DNA from: Pseudomonadota bacterium
GTDB taxonomy: Bacteria > Pseudomonadota > Gammaproteobacteria > Xanthomonadales > Xanthomonadaceae
Assembly (NCBI GenBank): GCA_023395465.1
Contig: JAEWZE010000103.1
Location: 1-43,254, forward strand
Direction: 5' to 3'
Length of the DNA: 43,254 nucleotides
Shown here: in pieces, positions 8,665-20,446 of the stretch
Position numbering within the stretch: the stretch's first letter is position 1
How the letters are laid out: each line of letters opens with the position of its first letter
The notes under the pieces: generated by a model
Seen by the model: only the letters and a program-made list of their open reading frames with translations
What the model was told of the DNA's origin: nothing
Database searches by the model: none
Translations under genes and position numbers: made by a program

Positions 8665-11600
8665 ATGCGCTTCAACCTCTCCGAGTGGGCGCTGCGCAAC
8701 CGCAGCCTGGTACTGTACGCGATGATCGTGGTCGCGATCGGCGGCGCGCTGTCCTACCTGCAGCTCGGGCGCTCGGAAGACCCGCCGTATACCTTCAAGG
8801 CCATGGTGGTACGCACGCTGTGGCCCGGCGCCACGGCCGAGGAGGTCGCGCGCCAGGTCACCGAGCGCATCGAGAAGAAGCTCATGGAAACCGGCGAGTA
8901 CGAGTACATCCGCTCGTACTCGCGGCCGGGCGAATCGCAGGTGATCTTCATGGCGCGCGATTCGATGCGGTCGCGCGACGTGCCGCAGCTCTGGTACCAG
9001 GTGCGCAAGAAGGTCGGCGACATCCGCGCGACCCTGCCCGAGGGCGTGGTCGGGCCGTTCTTCAACGACGAGTTCGGCGACACCTTCGGCAACATCTACG
9101 CGCTCACCGGCGAAGGCTTCGACTACGCGGTGCTCAAGGACTATGCCGACCGCGTGCAGCTGGAGCTGCAGCGCATCGACAACGTCGGCAAGGTCGAGCT
9201 GATCGGACTGCAGGACGAACGGATCTGGATCGAGGTCAGCAATACCCGGCTGGCGACGCTCGGCATTCCGATGCAGGCGGTGCAGCAGGCGCTGTCGCAG
9301 CAGAACGCGGTCTCGCCGGCCGGGTTCTTCGAAACGCCGAGCGACCGCGTGCAGCTGCGCGTGGACGGCGCCTTCGGCTCGGTCGAGGACATCCGCGACT
9401 TCCCGATCCGGGCGGGCGACCGCACCGTCCGCCTGGGCGACATCGCCAGCGTCAGCCGCGGGTTCTCCGACCCGGCCGCGCCGCGCATGCGCTTCATGGG
9501 GCAGGACGCGATCGGCCTGGGCGTGTCGATGCGCGAAGGCGGCGACATCCTGCGCCTGGGCAGCACCCTCGATGCCGCGTTCGAGCGGCTGCAGCGCACC
9601 CTGCCCGCGGGCATGGAGCTGCGCAAGGTCACCGACCAGCCGGCCGCGGTGCGCGATTCGGTCGGCGAGTTCGTCAAGGTGCTGGCGGAGGCGGTGGCGA
9701 TCGTGCTCTTGGTGAGCTTCTTTTCGCTCGGCTTCCGCACCGGGCTGGTGGTGGCGGTGTCGATACCGCTGGTGCTGGCGATGACCTTCGTGGTCATGGA
9801 GTGGTTCGGCGTCGGCCTGCACAAGATTTCGCTCGGTGCGCTGGTGCTGGCGCTGGGGCTGCTGGTCGACGACGCGATCATCGCGGTGGAGATGATGGCG
9901 ATCAAGATAGAGCAGGGCTTCGACCGCTTCCGCGCCGCGGGCTTCGCCTGGACCAATACCGCCTTCCCGATGCTCACCGGCACCCTGGTCACCGCCGCCG
10001 GCTTCCTGCCGATCGCGACCGCCGCCTCGGGGGTGGGCGAGTACACGCGTTCGCTGTTCGAGGTGGTGACGATCGCGCTGGTGGTGTCGTGGATCGCGGC
10101 CGTGCTGTTCATCCCCTGGCTGGGCGAGAAGATGCTGCCGGACATGGACGGACATGCCGGCAAGCCGTCGGTGCTTCGGCGCGCGTCGGCATTCCTGTCG
10201 GGATTGCGTTCCCGCTCCCGCCCCCGCATGCGGACGAGGGCCGGGGCGGGCGAGCGCGGCGAAGCGTCGCCGGCGGACGCGGCGACCGGCCTGCCCCCGT
10301 CCCATCCCTCCCCCGCGCGCGGGGCAGGGAGCGAACGAGCAGATGTCGGCGGAGCCGCACCACCTGCACACGATCCCTACCAGACGCGCTTCTACCAGCG
10401 TTTCCGCGGCCTGCTGGACTGGTCGCTGCGCCACCGCTGGCTGGTGATCGGCGCGACGGTGGGCGCTTTCGCGCTGTCGCTGGCGCTGTTCCGTTTTGTG
10501 CCGCAACAGTTCTTCCCCGACTCGACCCGCCTCGAGCTCATGATCGACATGGAGCTGGCCGAGGGCAGCTCGCTGCGCGCGACCGAAGCGCAGGTGCGCA
10601 GGCTCGAGGCGCTGCTGGAGGGGCGCGAGGGCATCGACAACTACGTTGCCTATGTCGGCACCGGTTCGCCGCGCTTCTACCTGCCGCTGGACCAGCAGCT
10701 GCCGCAGACCAACTTCGCCCAGTTCGTGGTGCGCACGCACGACCAGGACTCGCGCGAGGCGGTGCGCGCCTGGCTGATCGACGAGGCGGCGTCGCAGTTC
10801 CCCGAGCTGCAGCTGCGCGTGACCCGGCTCGAGAATGGGCCGCCGGTGGGCTACCCGGTGCAGTTCCGCGTGTCGGGCGAACACGTCGAGCGCGTGCGCG
10901 AGCTGGCCGCGCAGGTGGCCGACCGCGTGCGCGACAACCCGCACCTGGTCAACGTGCACCTGGACTGGAGCGAGCCGAGCAAGGTCGTGCGCCTGCGCAT
11001 CGACCAGGATCGCGCGCGCGCGCTGGGCATCAGTTCGCAACGCGTCGCGCAATTCCTGTCCAGCTCGCTCAGCGGGCTGCAGGTGAGCACCTTCCGCGAG
11101 GGCAACGAGCTGATCGGCGTGCTGCTGCGTGGCACCGGCGAAGAGCGCACCCACCTGGAGCTGCTGGGCAGCCTGGCGATCCCGGGCGGCGAGGGCGGTC
11201 CGGTGCCGCTGTCGCAGCTGGCCACGCTCGAGTACGGCTACGAGGACGGGATCATCTGGCATCGCGACCGGCTGCCCACGATCACCGTGCGCGCCGACAT
11301 CCGCGACGGCGTCACTCCGCCGACGGTGGTGGCGCAGATCCTGCCCACGCTGCAGGACATCCGCGATGCGCTGCCGCCGGGCTACCTGCTCGAGACCGGG
11401 GGCACGGTCGAGGATTCGGCACGCGGACAGGATTCGATCAAGGCCGGCCTGCCGCTGTTCCTGCTGGTGGTGGTGACCCTGCTGATGCTGCAGCTGCGCA
11501 GCCTGTCGCGCTCGCTGCTGGTGCTGCTGACCGCGCCGCTGGGGCTGGTCGGCGTGACGCTGTTCCTGCTGGCGTTCCGCGTGCCGTTCGGCTTCGTGGC

Positions 11601-11934
11601 GATGCTGGGCACGATCGCGCTGGCGGGCATGATCATGCGCAACTCGGTGATCCTGGTCGACCAGATCGAGCAGGACATCGCCGCCGGGCACGCGCGCTGG
11701 GACGCGGTCATCGACGCGACGGTGCGGCGTTTCCGGCCGATCGTGCTGACCGCGCTGGCGGCGATCCTGGCGATGATCCCGCTCTCGCGCAGCGCCTTCT
11801 TCGGGCCGATGGCGGTGGCGATCATGGGCGGCCTCGCCGTCGCCACCGTGCTGACCCTGCTGTTCCTGCCGGCGTTGTATGCGGCCTGGTTCAAGGTGCG
11901 CCGGGACGAGCCGGCGCCCGGTCCGGCGCACTGA
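8665..11934 (+). CDS. RND multidrug efflux permease (HAE-1/AcrB-like), with in-frame repeat insertion
   Basis: 1089 residues with the RND plan: TM1 (LRNRSLVLYAMIVVAIGGALSYL), a large porter loop, TM2-6, a cytoplasmic link, TM7, a second porter loop, and TM8-12. The proton-relay aspartates are present in TM4 (LGLLVDDAI, D402-D403). It exports substrates from membrane or periplasm using the proton gradient, together with the upstream adaptor and probably a TolC channel. The protein is longer than the ~1020-1050 usual for this group. The excess is a low-complexity Arg/Pro/Ala/Gly-rich stretch at about residues 505-567, between TM6 (ending near IPWLGEKMLP) and YQTRFYQRFRGLLDW before TM7. That stretch is encoded by a hairpin-bearing repeat (10224-10330). 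The frame is intact, so the pump may still work. Confidence 0.92.
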   Translation: MRFNLSEWALRNRSLVLYAMIVVAIGGALSYLQLGRSEDPPYTFKAMVVRTLWPGATAEEVARQVTERIEKKLMETGEYEYIRSYSRPGESQVIFMARDSMRSRDVPQLWYQVRKKVGDIRATLPEGVVGPFFNDEFGDTFGNIYALTGEGFDYAVLKDYADRVQLELQRIDNVGKVELIGLQDERIWIEVSNTRLATLGIPMQAVQQALSQQNAVSPAGFFETPSDRVQLRVDGAFGSVEDIRDFPIRAGDRTVRLGDIASVSRGFSDPAAPRMRFMGQDAIGLGVSMREGGDILRLGSTLDAAFERLQRTLPAGMELRKVTDQPAAVRDSVGEFVKVLAEAVAIVLLVSFFSLGFRTGLVVAVSIPLVLAMTFVVMEWFGVGLHKISLGALVLALGLLVDDAIIAVEMMAIKIEQGFDRFRAAGFAWTNTAFPMLTGTLVTAAGFLPIATAASGVGEYTRSLFEVVTIALVVSWIAAVLFIPWLGEKMLPDMDGHAGKPSVLRRASAFLSGLRSRSRPRMRTRAGAGERGEASPADAATGLPPSHPSPARGAGSERADVGGAAPPAHDPYQTRFYQRFRGLLDWSLRHRWLVIGATVGAFALSLALFRFVPQQFFPDSTRLELMIDMELAEGSSLRATEAQVRRLEALLEGREGIDNYVAYVGTGSPRFYLPLDQQLPQTNFAQFVVRTHDQDSREAVRAWLIDEAASQFPELQLRVTRLENGPPVGYPVQFRVSGEHVERVRELAAQVADRVRDNPHLVNVHLDWSEPSKVVRLRIDQDRARALGISSQRVAQFLSSSLSGLQVSTFREGNELIGVLLRGTGEERTHLELLGSLAIPGGEGGPVPLSQLATLEYGYEDGIIWHRDRLPTITVRADIRDGVTPPTVVAQILPTLQDIRDALPPGYLLETGGTVEDSARGQDSIKAGLPLFLLVVVTLLMLQLRSLSRSLLVLLTAPLGLVGVTLFLLAFRVPFGFVAMLGTIALAGMIMRNSVILVDQIEQDIAAGHARWDAVIDATVRRFRPIVLTALAAILAMIPLSRSAFFGPMAVAIMGGLAVATVLTLLFLPALYAAWFKVRRDEPAPGPAH
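10224..10330. repeat. REP-like hairpin repeat inserted in frame within the RND permease gene
   Basis: Two GC-rich hairpins in opposite arrangement flank a ~70-bp centre. One is a perfect palindrome CCGCATGCGG (10224-10233), followed by a GAGGGCCGGGG-type arm. The other is TCCCTCCCC-CGCGCG-CGGGGCAGGGA (10305-10330). Repeats of this kind are common between genes in xanthomonad genomes (from memory, not searched). Here one is read through as protein, giving Arg/Pro/Gly-rich sequence. The exact insertion borders are not defined and probably lie within about 10190-10370. Confidence 0.65.
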
Positions 11935-12002
11935 ACGCCACGGGTCTCGCGCCGGCGGGCGGCTGCGCCCGCCGGTGATTGCGAGTCCGCTGCCGCAGCC
12001 GC

Positions 12003-12881
12003 TCAGCGACGCCGCGTGGCGTCCGCGTCCAGCAGCGCCATGAACGCGCGCGCCGCATTCGACAGCGTGCGCCCGGTGTGGGTCACGTAGCCCAGCCGGC
12101 GCCGCAGCCGCGTGCCGGGCACGCGCAGCACCACGGTCGACGCATCGAGCATCGTGTGCGGCAGCACGCTCCAGGCCAGACCGACGCCGGCCAGCATCTT
12201 CAGCGTTTCCATCGCATTGGTGGTCATGTGCAGTCGCAACGCGATACCTTCGTCGGCGAAGCGCCCGGCCACGATCCGGTGGGTGAAGGTGCTGGCGTCC
12301 GGCAGCACCGCCGGGTGCGTCGCCAGTTCGGCCAGCGTGGCGCGGCCGCGCGCGGCCAGCGGATGGTCCGGCGCGACCACGAACTCCAGCGGGTCGTCCC
12401 ATACCGGCACCGCGCGCAGCGGGGGCGCGGCGGGGCCAAGCGTCGTGATCGCGAGCTCCAGCCGCCCGTGCAGCACCTCCGACCAGGCGTGTTCGGAATC
12501 GAGGAAGCGGATGTCCACTGCCGCCCGTGGGTGTTGGTGGACGAAGGCGCGCAGCATCGGTGGCAGCCGGTGCAGGCCGATGTGGTGGCTGGTGGCGAGG
12601 TTGAGCCGGCCGCCCACGTCCGCATCGAGGTTGCCCAGGGCGCGCCGCGTGTCCTCCATCTCGCCGAGGATGCGGCGCGCGCGCGGCAGCAGTGCGCGGC
12701 CTGCCTCGGTCAGCGCGACCTCGCGGCCGATGCGGTCGAACAGGCGCCGGCCGAGGTGCTGTTCCAGCACCGCGATGCGCTTGCTGACCGCCGGCTGGGT
12801 GAGATGCAGCCGTTCACCGGCCGCGGAGAAGCCGCCGCTGTCGGCGACCGCGACGAAGGCGTCCAGGCTGGCGAGGTCCAT
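12003..12881 (-). CDS. LysR-family transcriptional regulator divergent from leuCD
   Basis: 292 residues. The N-terminal winged helix-turn-helix is LDAFVAVADSGGFSAAGERLHLTQPAVSKRIAVLEQHLGRRLFDR, followed by the linker helix (EAGRALLPRARRILGEMEDTRRAL) and a periplasmic-binding-protein-like effector domain. The ATG at 12881 places the HTH at the usual distance from the N-terminus; upstream in-frame starts would add an unconserved extension. The divergent neighbour 167 bp away is leuC, so control of leuCD in response to a leucine-pathway intermediate is likely, as for other LysR proteins next to leuCD or leuB genes (inference). A possible operator lies in the shared gap. Confidence 0.9.
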   Translation of the reverse strand: MDLASLDAFVAVADSGGFSAAGERLHLTQPAVSKRIAVLEQHLGRRLFDRIGREVALTEAGRALLPRARRILGEMEDTRRALGNLDADVGGRLNLATSHHIGLHRLPPMLRAFVHQHPRAAVDIRFLDSEHAWSEVLHGRLELAITTLGPAAPPLRAVPVWDDPLEFVVAPDHPLAARGRATLAELATHPAVLPDASTFTHRIVAGRFADEGIALRLHMTTNAMETLKMLAGVGLAWSVLPHTMLDASTVVLRVPGTRLRRRLGYVTHTGRTLSNAARAFMALLDADATRRR

Positions 12882-12914
12882 CCAGTCGTTCCAGTTATGC
12901 GATGAATGAAAAAT

Positions 12915-12949
12915 ATGAATTGGAGTTATCCAAAACAAGTGCCTACGAT
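12915..12949 (+). promoter_or_regulatory. Candidate leuC promoter and LysR operator
   Basis: In the A+T-rich centre of the lysR-leuC gap, TTGGAG (12920-12925) and TACGAT (12944-12949) are separated by 18 bp, a plausible sigma70 promoter for leuC. TTGGA-GTTA-TCCAA (12920-12933) is a perfect inverted repeat that fits the LysR T-N11-A pattern and overlaps the -35. ATGAAT occurs twice 13 bp apart (12902-12907 and 12915-12920). Binding is inferred. Confidence 0.45.
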
Positions 12950-13048
12950 GGGCTGGACCGGACGCCTGACGCGCCACCGCACTGCCGCATTCGCGCACGG
13001 AGGCGGGGAAGCGCCGCGCGCCACGCAACGACACCAGGACCCACGCCC

Positions 13049-14476
13049 ATGCCCGGCCAGACCCTGTACGACAAGCTGTGGGAGATGCACGAAGTGCGGC
13101 GTCGCGACGACGGCTCCTCGCTGATCTACATCGACCGCCACATCCTGCACGAGGTCACCTCGCCGCAGGCCTTCGAAGGCCTGCGCCTGGCCGGGCGCAA
13201 GCCCTGGCGGGTGGATGCCAACATCGCCACGCCCGACCACAACGTGCCGACCACGAAGGCCGAGCGCCAGGGAGGCCTTGAGGCGATCGTCGACGAGGTC
13301 TCGCGCCTGCAGGTGCAGACCCTGGACGAGAACTGCGACGACTTCGGCATCCTCGAGTTCAGGATGAACGACGCGCGCCAGGGCATCGTCCACGTCGTGG
13401 GTCCAGAACAGGGCGCGACCCTGCCCGGCATGACCGTGGTCTGCGGCGATTCGCACACCTCAACGCACGGCGCGTTCGGCGCGCTGGCGCACGGCATCGG
13501 CACTTCCGAGGTCGAGCACGTGCTGGCCACGCAGTGCCTGGTCGCCAAGAAGATGAAGAACATGCAGGTGCGCGTCGAGGGCCGGCTCGGTCCGGGCGTG
13601 ACCGCCAAGGACGTCGTGCTGGCGGTGATCGGCAGGATCGGCACCGCGGGCGGCAACGGCCACGCGCTGGAGTTCGCCGGCAGCGCGATCCGCGAGCTGT
13701 CCATCGAAGGCCGCATGACCATCTGCAACATGTCGATCGAGGCCGGCGCGCGCGTGGGCATGGTGGCGGTGGACGACAAGACCATCGAGTACGTGCGCGG
13801 CCGGCCCTTCGCGCCGAAGGGCGCCGACTGGGACGCGGCGGTGGCGCTGTGGCGCACGCTGGTATCCGACGACGACGCGCACTTCGACACGGTGGTCGAA
13901 CTGCGCGCCGAGGACATCAAGCCGCAGGTCAGCTGGGGGACCTCGCCGGAGATGGTGCTGGCCGTCGACCGGAACGTGCCGGACCCGGCGTGCGAAACCG
14001 ATCCGGTGAAGCGCGATTCGATCGAGCGTGCGCTCAGGTACATGGGCCTGCAGCCCAACCAGCCGATCGCTTCGATCCGGCTCGACCGCGTGTTCATCGG
14101 CTCATGCACCAATTCGCGCATCGAGGATCTGCGCGCCGCCGCGGCGGTGGCCAGGGGGCGCAAGGTCGCCGCCAGTGTGAAGCAGGCGCTGGTGGTGCCG
14201 GGTTCGGGCCTGGTCAAGGCGCAGGCCGAAGCCGAGGGCCTGGATCGTATCTTCATCGAGGCCGGTTTCGAATGGCGCGAGCCGGGCTGCTCGATGTGCC
14301 TGGCGATGAATCCCGACAGGCTCGGCAGCGGCGAGCACTGCGCGTCGACCTCCAACCGCAACTTCGAAGGGCGACAGGGCGCCGGCGGGCGCACCCACCT
14401 GGTCAGCCCGGCCATGGCGGCGGCCGCCGCCGTCGCCGGCCACTTCGTCGACGTGCGCGAACTGGCACCGGCCTGA
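13049..14476 (+). CDS. leuC: 3-isopropylmalate dehydratase large subunit
   Basis: 475 residues, the standard length. The ATG at 13049 begins MPGQTLYDKLWEMHEV, typical of LeuC. The aconitase-type [4Fe-4S] ligands are visible: a Cys in FIGSCTNSRIEDL and the CxxC pair in EPGCSMCLAMNPD near the C-terminus. HILHEVTSPQAFEGLR, TPDHNVPT, CGDSHTSTHGAFG and GIGTSEVEHVLATQ are family signatures. With LeuD it isomerises 2-isopropylmalate to 3-isopropylmalate in leucine synthesis in the cytoplasm. leuD follows after 12 nt, so leuCD is an operon. The divergent LysR gene probably regulates it. Confidence 0.97.
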   Translation: MPGQTLYDKLWEMHEVRRRDDGSSLIYIDRHILHEVTSPQAFEGLRLAGRKPWRVDANIATPDHNVPTTKAERQGGLEAIVDEVSRLQVQTLDENCDDFGILEFRMNDARQGIVHVVGPEQGATLPGMTVVCGDSHTSTHGAFGALAHGIGTSEVEHVLATQCLVAKKMKNMQVRVEGRLGPGVTAKDVVLAVIGRIGTAGGNGHALEFAGSAIRELSIEGRMTICNMSIEAGARVGMVAVDDKTIEYVRGRPFAPKGADWDAAVALWRTLVSDDDAHFDTVVELRAEDIKPQVSWGTSPEMVLAVDRNVPDPACETDPVKRDSIERALRYMGLQPNQPIASIRLDRVFIGSCTNSRIEDLRAAAAVARGRKVAASVKQALVVPGSGLVKAQAEAEGLDRIFIEAGFEWREPGCSMCLAMNPDRLGSGEHCASTSNRNFEGRQGAGGRTHLVSPAMAAAAAVAGHFVDVRELAPA

Positions 14477-14488
14477 GGACCTGACTAC

Positions 14489-15136
14489 ATGAAAGCCTTC
14501 ACTACCCACGCCGGCCTGGTCGCCCCGCTCGACCGCGCCAACGTCGACACCGACCAGATCATCCCCAAGCAGTTCCTCAAGTCGATCCGGCGCAGCGGCT
14601 TCGGCCCCAACCTGTTCGACGAATGGCGCTACCTCGACGTCGGCCAGCCCGGACAGGACAGCAGCACGCGTCCGGTCAATCCCGATTTCGTGCTCAACTT
14701 CCCGCGCTACGCCGGCGCCAGCGTGCTGCTGGCGCGCGAGAACTTCGGCTGCGGCTCCTCGCGCGAGCACGCGCCCTGGGCACTCGAGGAATACGGGTTC
14801 CGCGCCATCATCGCGCCGGGTTTCGCCGACATCTTCTACAACAACAGCTTCAAGAACGGACTGCTGCCGATCGTGCTGGCGGAGCCGGAGGTCGATGCGC
14901 TGTTCGCGCAGTGCGAGGCGAACGAGGGCTACTCGCTGGCGGTCGACCTCGCCGCGCAGACGGTGACGCGCCCCGATGGCGTGCAGTACCGCTTCGAGAT
15001 CGATGCGTTCCGCAAGCACTGCCTGTTCAACGGCCTGGACGACATCGGCCTGACCCTGCAGGAGCACGAAGCGATCGCCGCGTTCGAGGCCTGGCACCGC
15101 GCGAGCCAGCCCTGGCTGTTCGACGCGCTGGGCTGA
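14489..15136 (+). CDS. leuD: 3-isopropylmalate dehydratase small subunit
   Basis: 215 residues, standard for LeuD. It opens with FTTHAGLVAPLDRANVDTDQIIPKQFLKSI and contains NFGCGSSREHAPWAL, the swivel-domain signature that positions substrate against the LeuC iron-sulfur cluster. GFADIFYNNSFKNGLLPI is also conserved. It starts 12 nt after leuC and is the last gene of that operon. A strong hairpin follows 35 nt after the stop. Confidence 0.97.
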   Translation: MKAFTTHAGLVAPLDRANVDTDQIIPKQFLKSIRRSGFGPNLFDEWRYLDVGQPGQDSSTRPVNPDFVLNFPRYAGASVLLARENFGCGSSREHAPWALEEYGFRAIIAPGFADIFYNNSFKNGLLPIVLAEPEVDALFAQCEANEGYSLAVDLAAQTVTRPDGVQYRFEIDAFRKHCLFNGLDDIGLTLQEHEAIAAFEAWHRASQPWLFDALG

Positions 15137-15171
15137 GCGTCGCGCGGTCGGTCCGCCGGAGGCCGCAACGA

Positions 15172-15197
15172 AGAACGCCGCCCGGGGGCGGCGTTCT
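15172..15197. terminator. Hairpin between convergent leuD and gdhA
   Basis: AGAACGCCGCC-CGGG-GGCGGCGTTCT is a perfect 11-bp stem with a 4-nt loop in the 81-bp gap between convergent genes. It can serve both directions. There is no long T-tract, so it is a probable but atypical terminator, or an exonuclease-blocking 3' end. Confidence 0.65.
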
Positions 15198-15217
15198 CGC
15201 ATCGCGCGGTGGCGATG

Positions 15218-16558
<1,341 letters not shown>

Positions 16559-16622
16559 GCCATCCCCCTGTCTGTTCGATGTCGTCGGCCGGCGCTGCAT
16601 CCCTGCGCGCCGGCGGTGGGCC

Positions 16623-17681
16623 TCAGGCGAGGCGTTCGATCACCGCCTGCGCGGCGTCGGTCGTGCCCACCGCCTCGCCCGCGGCGGCGAGATCGGCGGT
16701 GAACACCCTCGCGTCGAGCGCGGCGGACACCGCCGCCTCCACGGCGGCCGCCTCCGCTTCGAGCCCGAGCGAATGGCGCAACAGCATCGCAGCGCTCAGG
16801 ATGGTGGCGTAGGGATTGGCGATGCCCTTGCCGGCGATGTCCGGTGCCGAACCATGGATCGGCTCGTAGATTCCCACCTTGCCCGCGCCCAGCGAGGCCG
16901 AAGCCAGCAAACCGAGCGATCCGGCCAGCATCGAGGCCTCGTCGGTGAGGATGTCGCCGAACATGTTCTCGGTGACGATCACGTCGTAGGCGCGCGGCTT
17001 GGACAGCAGGTGCATGGCCATCGAGTCGACCAGCTGGTGCTCGACCGTCACGTCCGCGAACTCGTCGCGCATCACCCGCGTGGTCACGTCGCGCCACAGG
17101 CGCGAGGTTTCCAGCACGTTGGCCTTGTCGACCGAGGTCAGGTGGCCGCGGCGCTGGCGGGCGAGCGCCGCTGCGCTGCGCACCACGCGCTCGATCTCGG
17201 CCACGCTGTAGCGGCACAGGTCGGTCGCCTCGGTGTCGCTGCGGGTCTTGTCGCCGAAGTAGATGCCGCCGGTCAGCTCGCGCACCACCACGATGTCCAC
17301 ACCCTGCAGCAACTCGGGCTTGATCGGCGAGGCGCCCAGCGCGGCGGCGTGCGGCTTGACCGGGCGCAGGTTGGCGAACAGGCCCAGCGCCTTGCGGATC
17401 GCCAGCAGGCCCTGTTCCGGGCGCACCTTCGCGTTGGGATCGGACCACTTCGGCCCGCCCACCGCGCCCAGCAGGATGGCGTCCGCCTTGCGTGCGGCCT
17501 CCAGCGTCGCCGCCGGCAACGGCTCGCCGTGGCGGTCGATGGCGATGCCGCCGATGTCGTGCTTGGAGAAGGCGAAATCGTGGCCGAAGCGGCGGCCGAC
17601 GGCCTCGAGGACGGGAAGGGTGGCGGAGACGATCTCGGGGCCGATGCCGTCCCCGGGCAGTACGACGATGTCAGCGTGCAT
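16623..17681 (-). CDS. leuB: 3-isopropylmalate dehydrogenase
   Basis: 352 residues. It opens IVVLPGDGIGPEIVSATLPVLEAV and carries the isocitrate/isopropylmalate dehydrogenase signatures: LLGAVGGPKW, RPEQGLLAIRKALGLFANLRPVK (substrate arginines), LTGGIYFGDK, TSVDKANVLETSRLWR (catalytic Lys) and NMFGDILTDEASMLAGSLGLLASAS. NAD specificity is expected from the family. It oxidises and decarboxylates 3-isopropylmalate in leucine synthesis. It follows leuA by 102 nt on the same strand and precedes gdhA. Unlike many bacteria, leuB is not beside leuCD on the same strand here; gdhA and a terminator hairpin lie between them. Confidence 0.96.
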   Translation of the reverse strand: MHADIVVLPGDGIGPEIVSATLPVLEAVGRRFGHDFAFSKHDIGGIAIDRHGEPLPAATLEAARKADAILLGAVGGPKWSDPNAKVRPEQGLLAIRKALGLFANLRPVKPHAAALGASPIKPELLQGVDIVVVRELTGGIYFGDKTRSDTEATDLCRYSVAEIERVVRSAAALARQRRGHLTSVDKANVLETSRLWRDVTTRVMRDEFADVTVEHQLVDSMAMHLLSKPRAYDVIVTENMFGDILTDEASMLAGSLGLLASASLGAGKVGIYEPIHGSAPDIAGKGIANPYATILSAAMLLRHSLGLEAEAAAVEAAVSAALDARVFTADLAAAGEAVGTTDAAQAVIERLA

Positions 17682-17783
17682 GGACTTCGATTGCGGACGT
17701 GGAAGGGAGCCGCCGGCGCGGACCGCCGCGGCGTGTACGATCCGGCGGTCGCGCGCAGGCGCGGGCCGTCGGGGGCGGAACGG

Positions 17784-19330
<1,547 letters not shown>

Positions 19331-19334
<4 letters not shown>

Positions 19335-20446
19335 GCGAGGAGTTCCTCGGGAAGGTCCTTGCGGATGTTACTCGGTGCGGATTTCTGCCGCGGCGACGGT
19401 GCATCGGATGCGGGGAAAAGGCCGGCGGGAAGCGGGGGTTGCTTCGCCGCCGGCAAGGGAAGTCGCTCGCGCACGCGCCGGCGCGGCTTGCGCGGCGGGC
19501 GCGGGCGGACCTCCGACAGCAGGGCGGCCAGCACGCCTGCGTCGACGTTGCCGCCGGACACGACCGCGCACTTGCGCTTGCCCGCCACGCGCTTGCCCGC
19601 GGCCAGCGCGAGCGCGCCGGCGCCTTCGGCGATCACGTGTTCTTCCAGCGCCAGCCGCACCAGCGTCTCGCGCAGCTCGGCCTCGCGCACGATCACCACG
19701 TCATCGAGCAGGTCGCGCAGGATGCGTTCGGTGAGGTAGCCCGGTTCCTTCACCCGCACCCCGTCGGCGAGCGTGGGGCGTGGATCGACCAGGCTGCGGT
19801 CGCCCTTGAGCGCGCGGCTCATCGCATCGACGCCCTCGACCTGGGCGCCGACGATGCGCACGCCCTGCGACTTGAGCGCCAGCGCCACGCCGGAGGCCAG
19901 GCCGCCCCCGCCGATCGGCACCAGCACCACGTCGGGATTCATCGCCGCGGCGATCTCCAGCCCGACCGTGCCCTGGCCGGCGATCACGTCCGGATCGTCG
20001 AAGGCCGACAGCAGGCGGAAGCCGTTGTGTTCGGCGAGCTCCTTCGCGAAGGCCTTGGCCTCGTCGTAGGTCTCGCCGTGCAGGCGCACCGTGGCGCCCC
20101 AGTGTGCGACGCCGGCGACCTTGGTGTCCGGCGCGGTCCTGGGCATGACGGTGATCGCGGGAATGCCGAGCCGGTAGGCGGCCCAGGCCATGCCCTGCGC
20201 GTGGTTGCCCGCCGAGGCGGTGATCACGTAGCGGTCGTCGCCGCGTTCGCGCGCGGCCAGCAGCGCGTTGAGCGCGCCGCGCACCTTGTACGAACCGGTG
20301 CGCTGCAGGTTCTCGAGCTTGAGCCAGGTGCCGAAGCGCTCGGCGTAATGGGTGGGCGTGACGTCCAGATACTTGCGCAGCCGCGCCTGCGCCGCCAGCA
20401 CGTCGCTGGCGGACACGTCGATGGTGCTGGCTACGGCAGGGTCCAT
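19331..20446 (-). CDS. ilvA: Threonine dehydratase (short form, no ACT domain)
   Basis: 371 residues of the PLP fold-type II family. The PLP lysine lies in GSYKVRGALNA (K54), with ITASAGNHAQGMAWAA and the phosphate-binding loop VPIGGGGLASGVALAL. It deaminates threonine to 2-oxobutanoate, the entry to isoleucine. Long biosynthetic IlvA proteins carry one or two C-terminal ACT-like domains for Ile feedback; here the catalytic domain ends near residue 314 and is followed by a 57-residue basic, proline-rich tail (PRPPRKPRRR then LPLPAAKQPPLPAG) with no recognisable fold. Its position between ilvE and leuA (TGATG and ATGA overlaps) argues for a biosynthetic role despite the TdcB-like length. How it is feedback-regulated is not visible. 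Confidence 0.92.

Noticed and set aside
12902..13048. N-terminal extension of leuC from the upstream ATG at 12902
   Set aside because: The extra 49 residues are unlike LeuC, and the candidate promoter and operator fall inside them; the ATG at 13049 gives the standard start.
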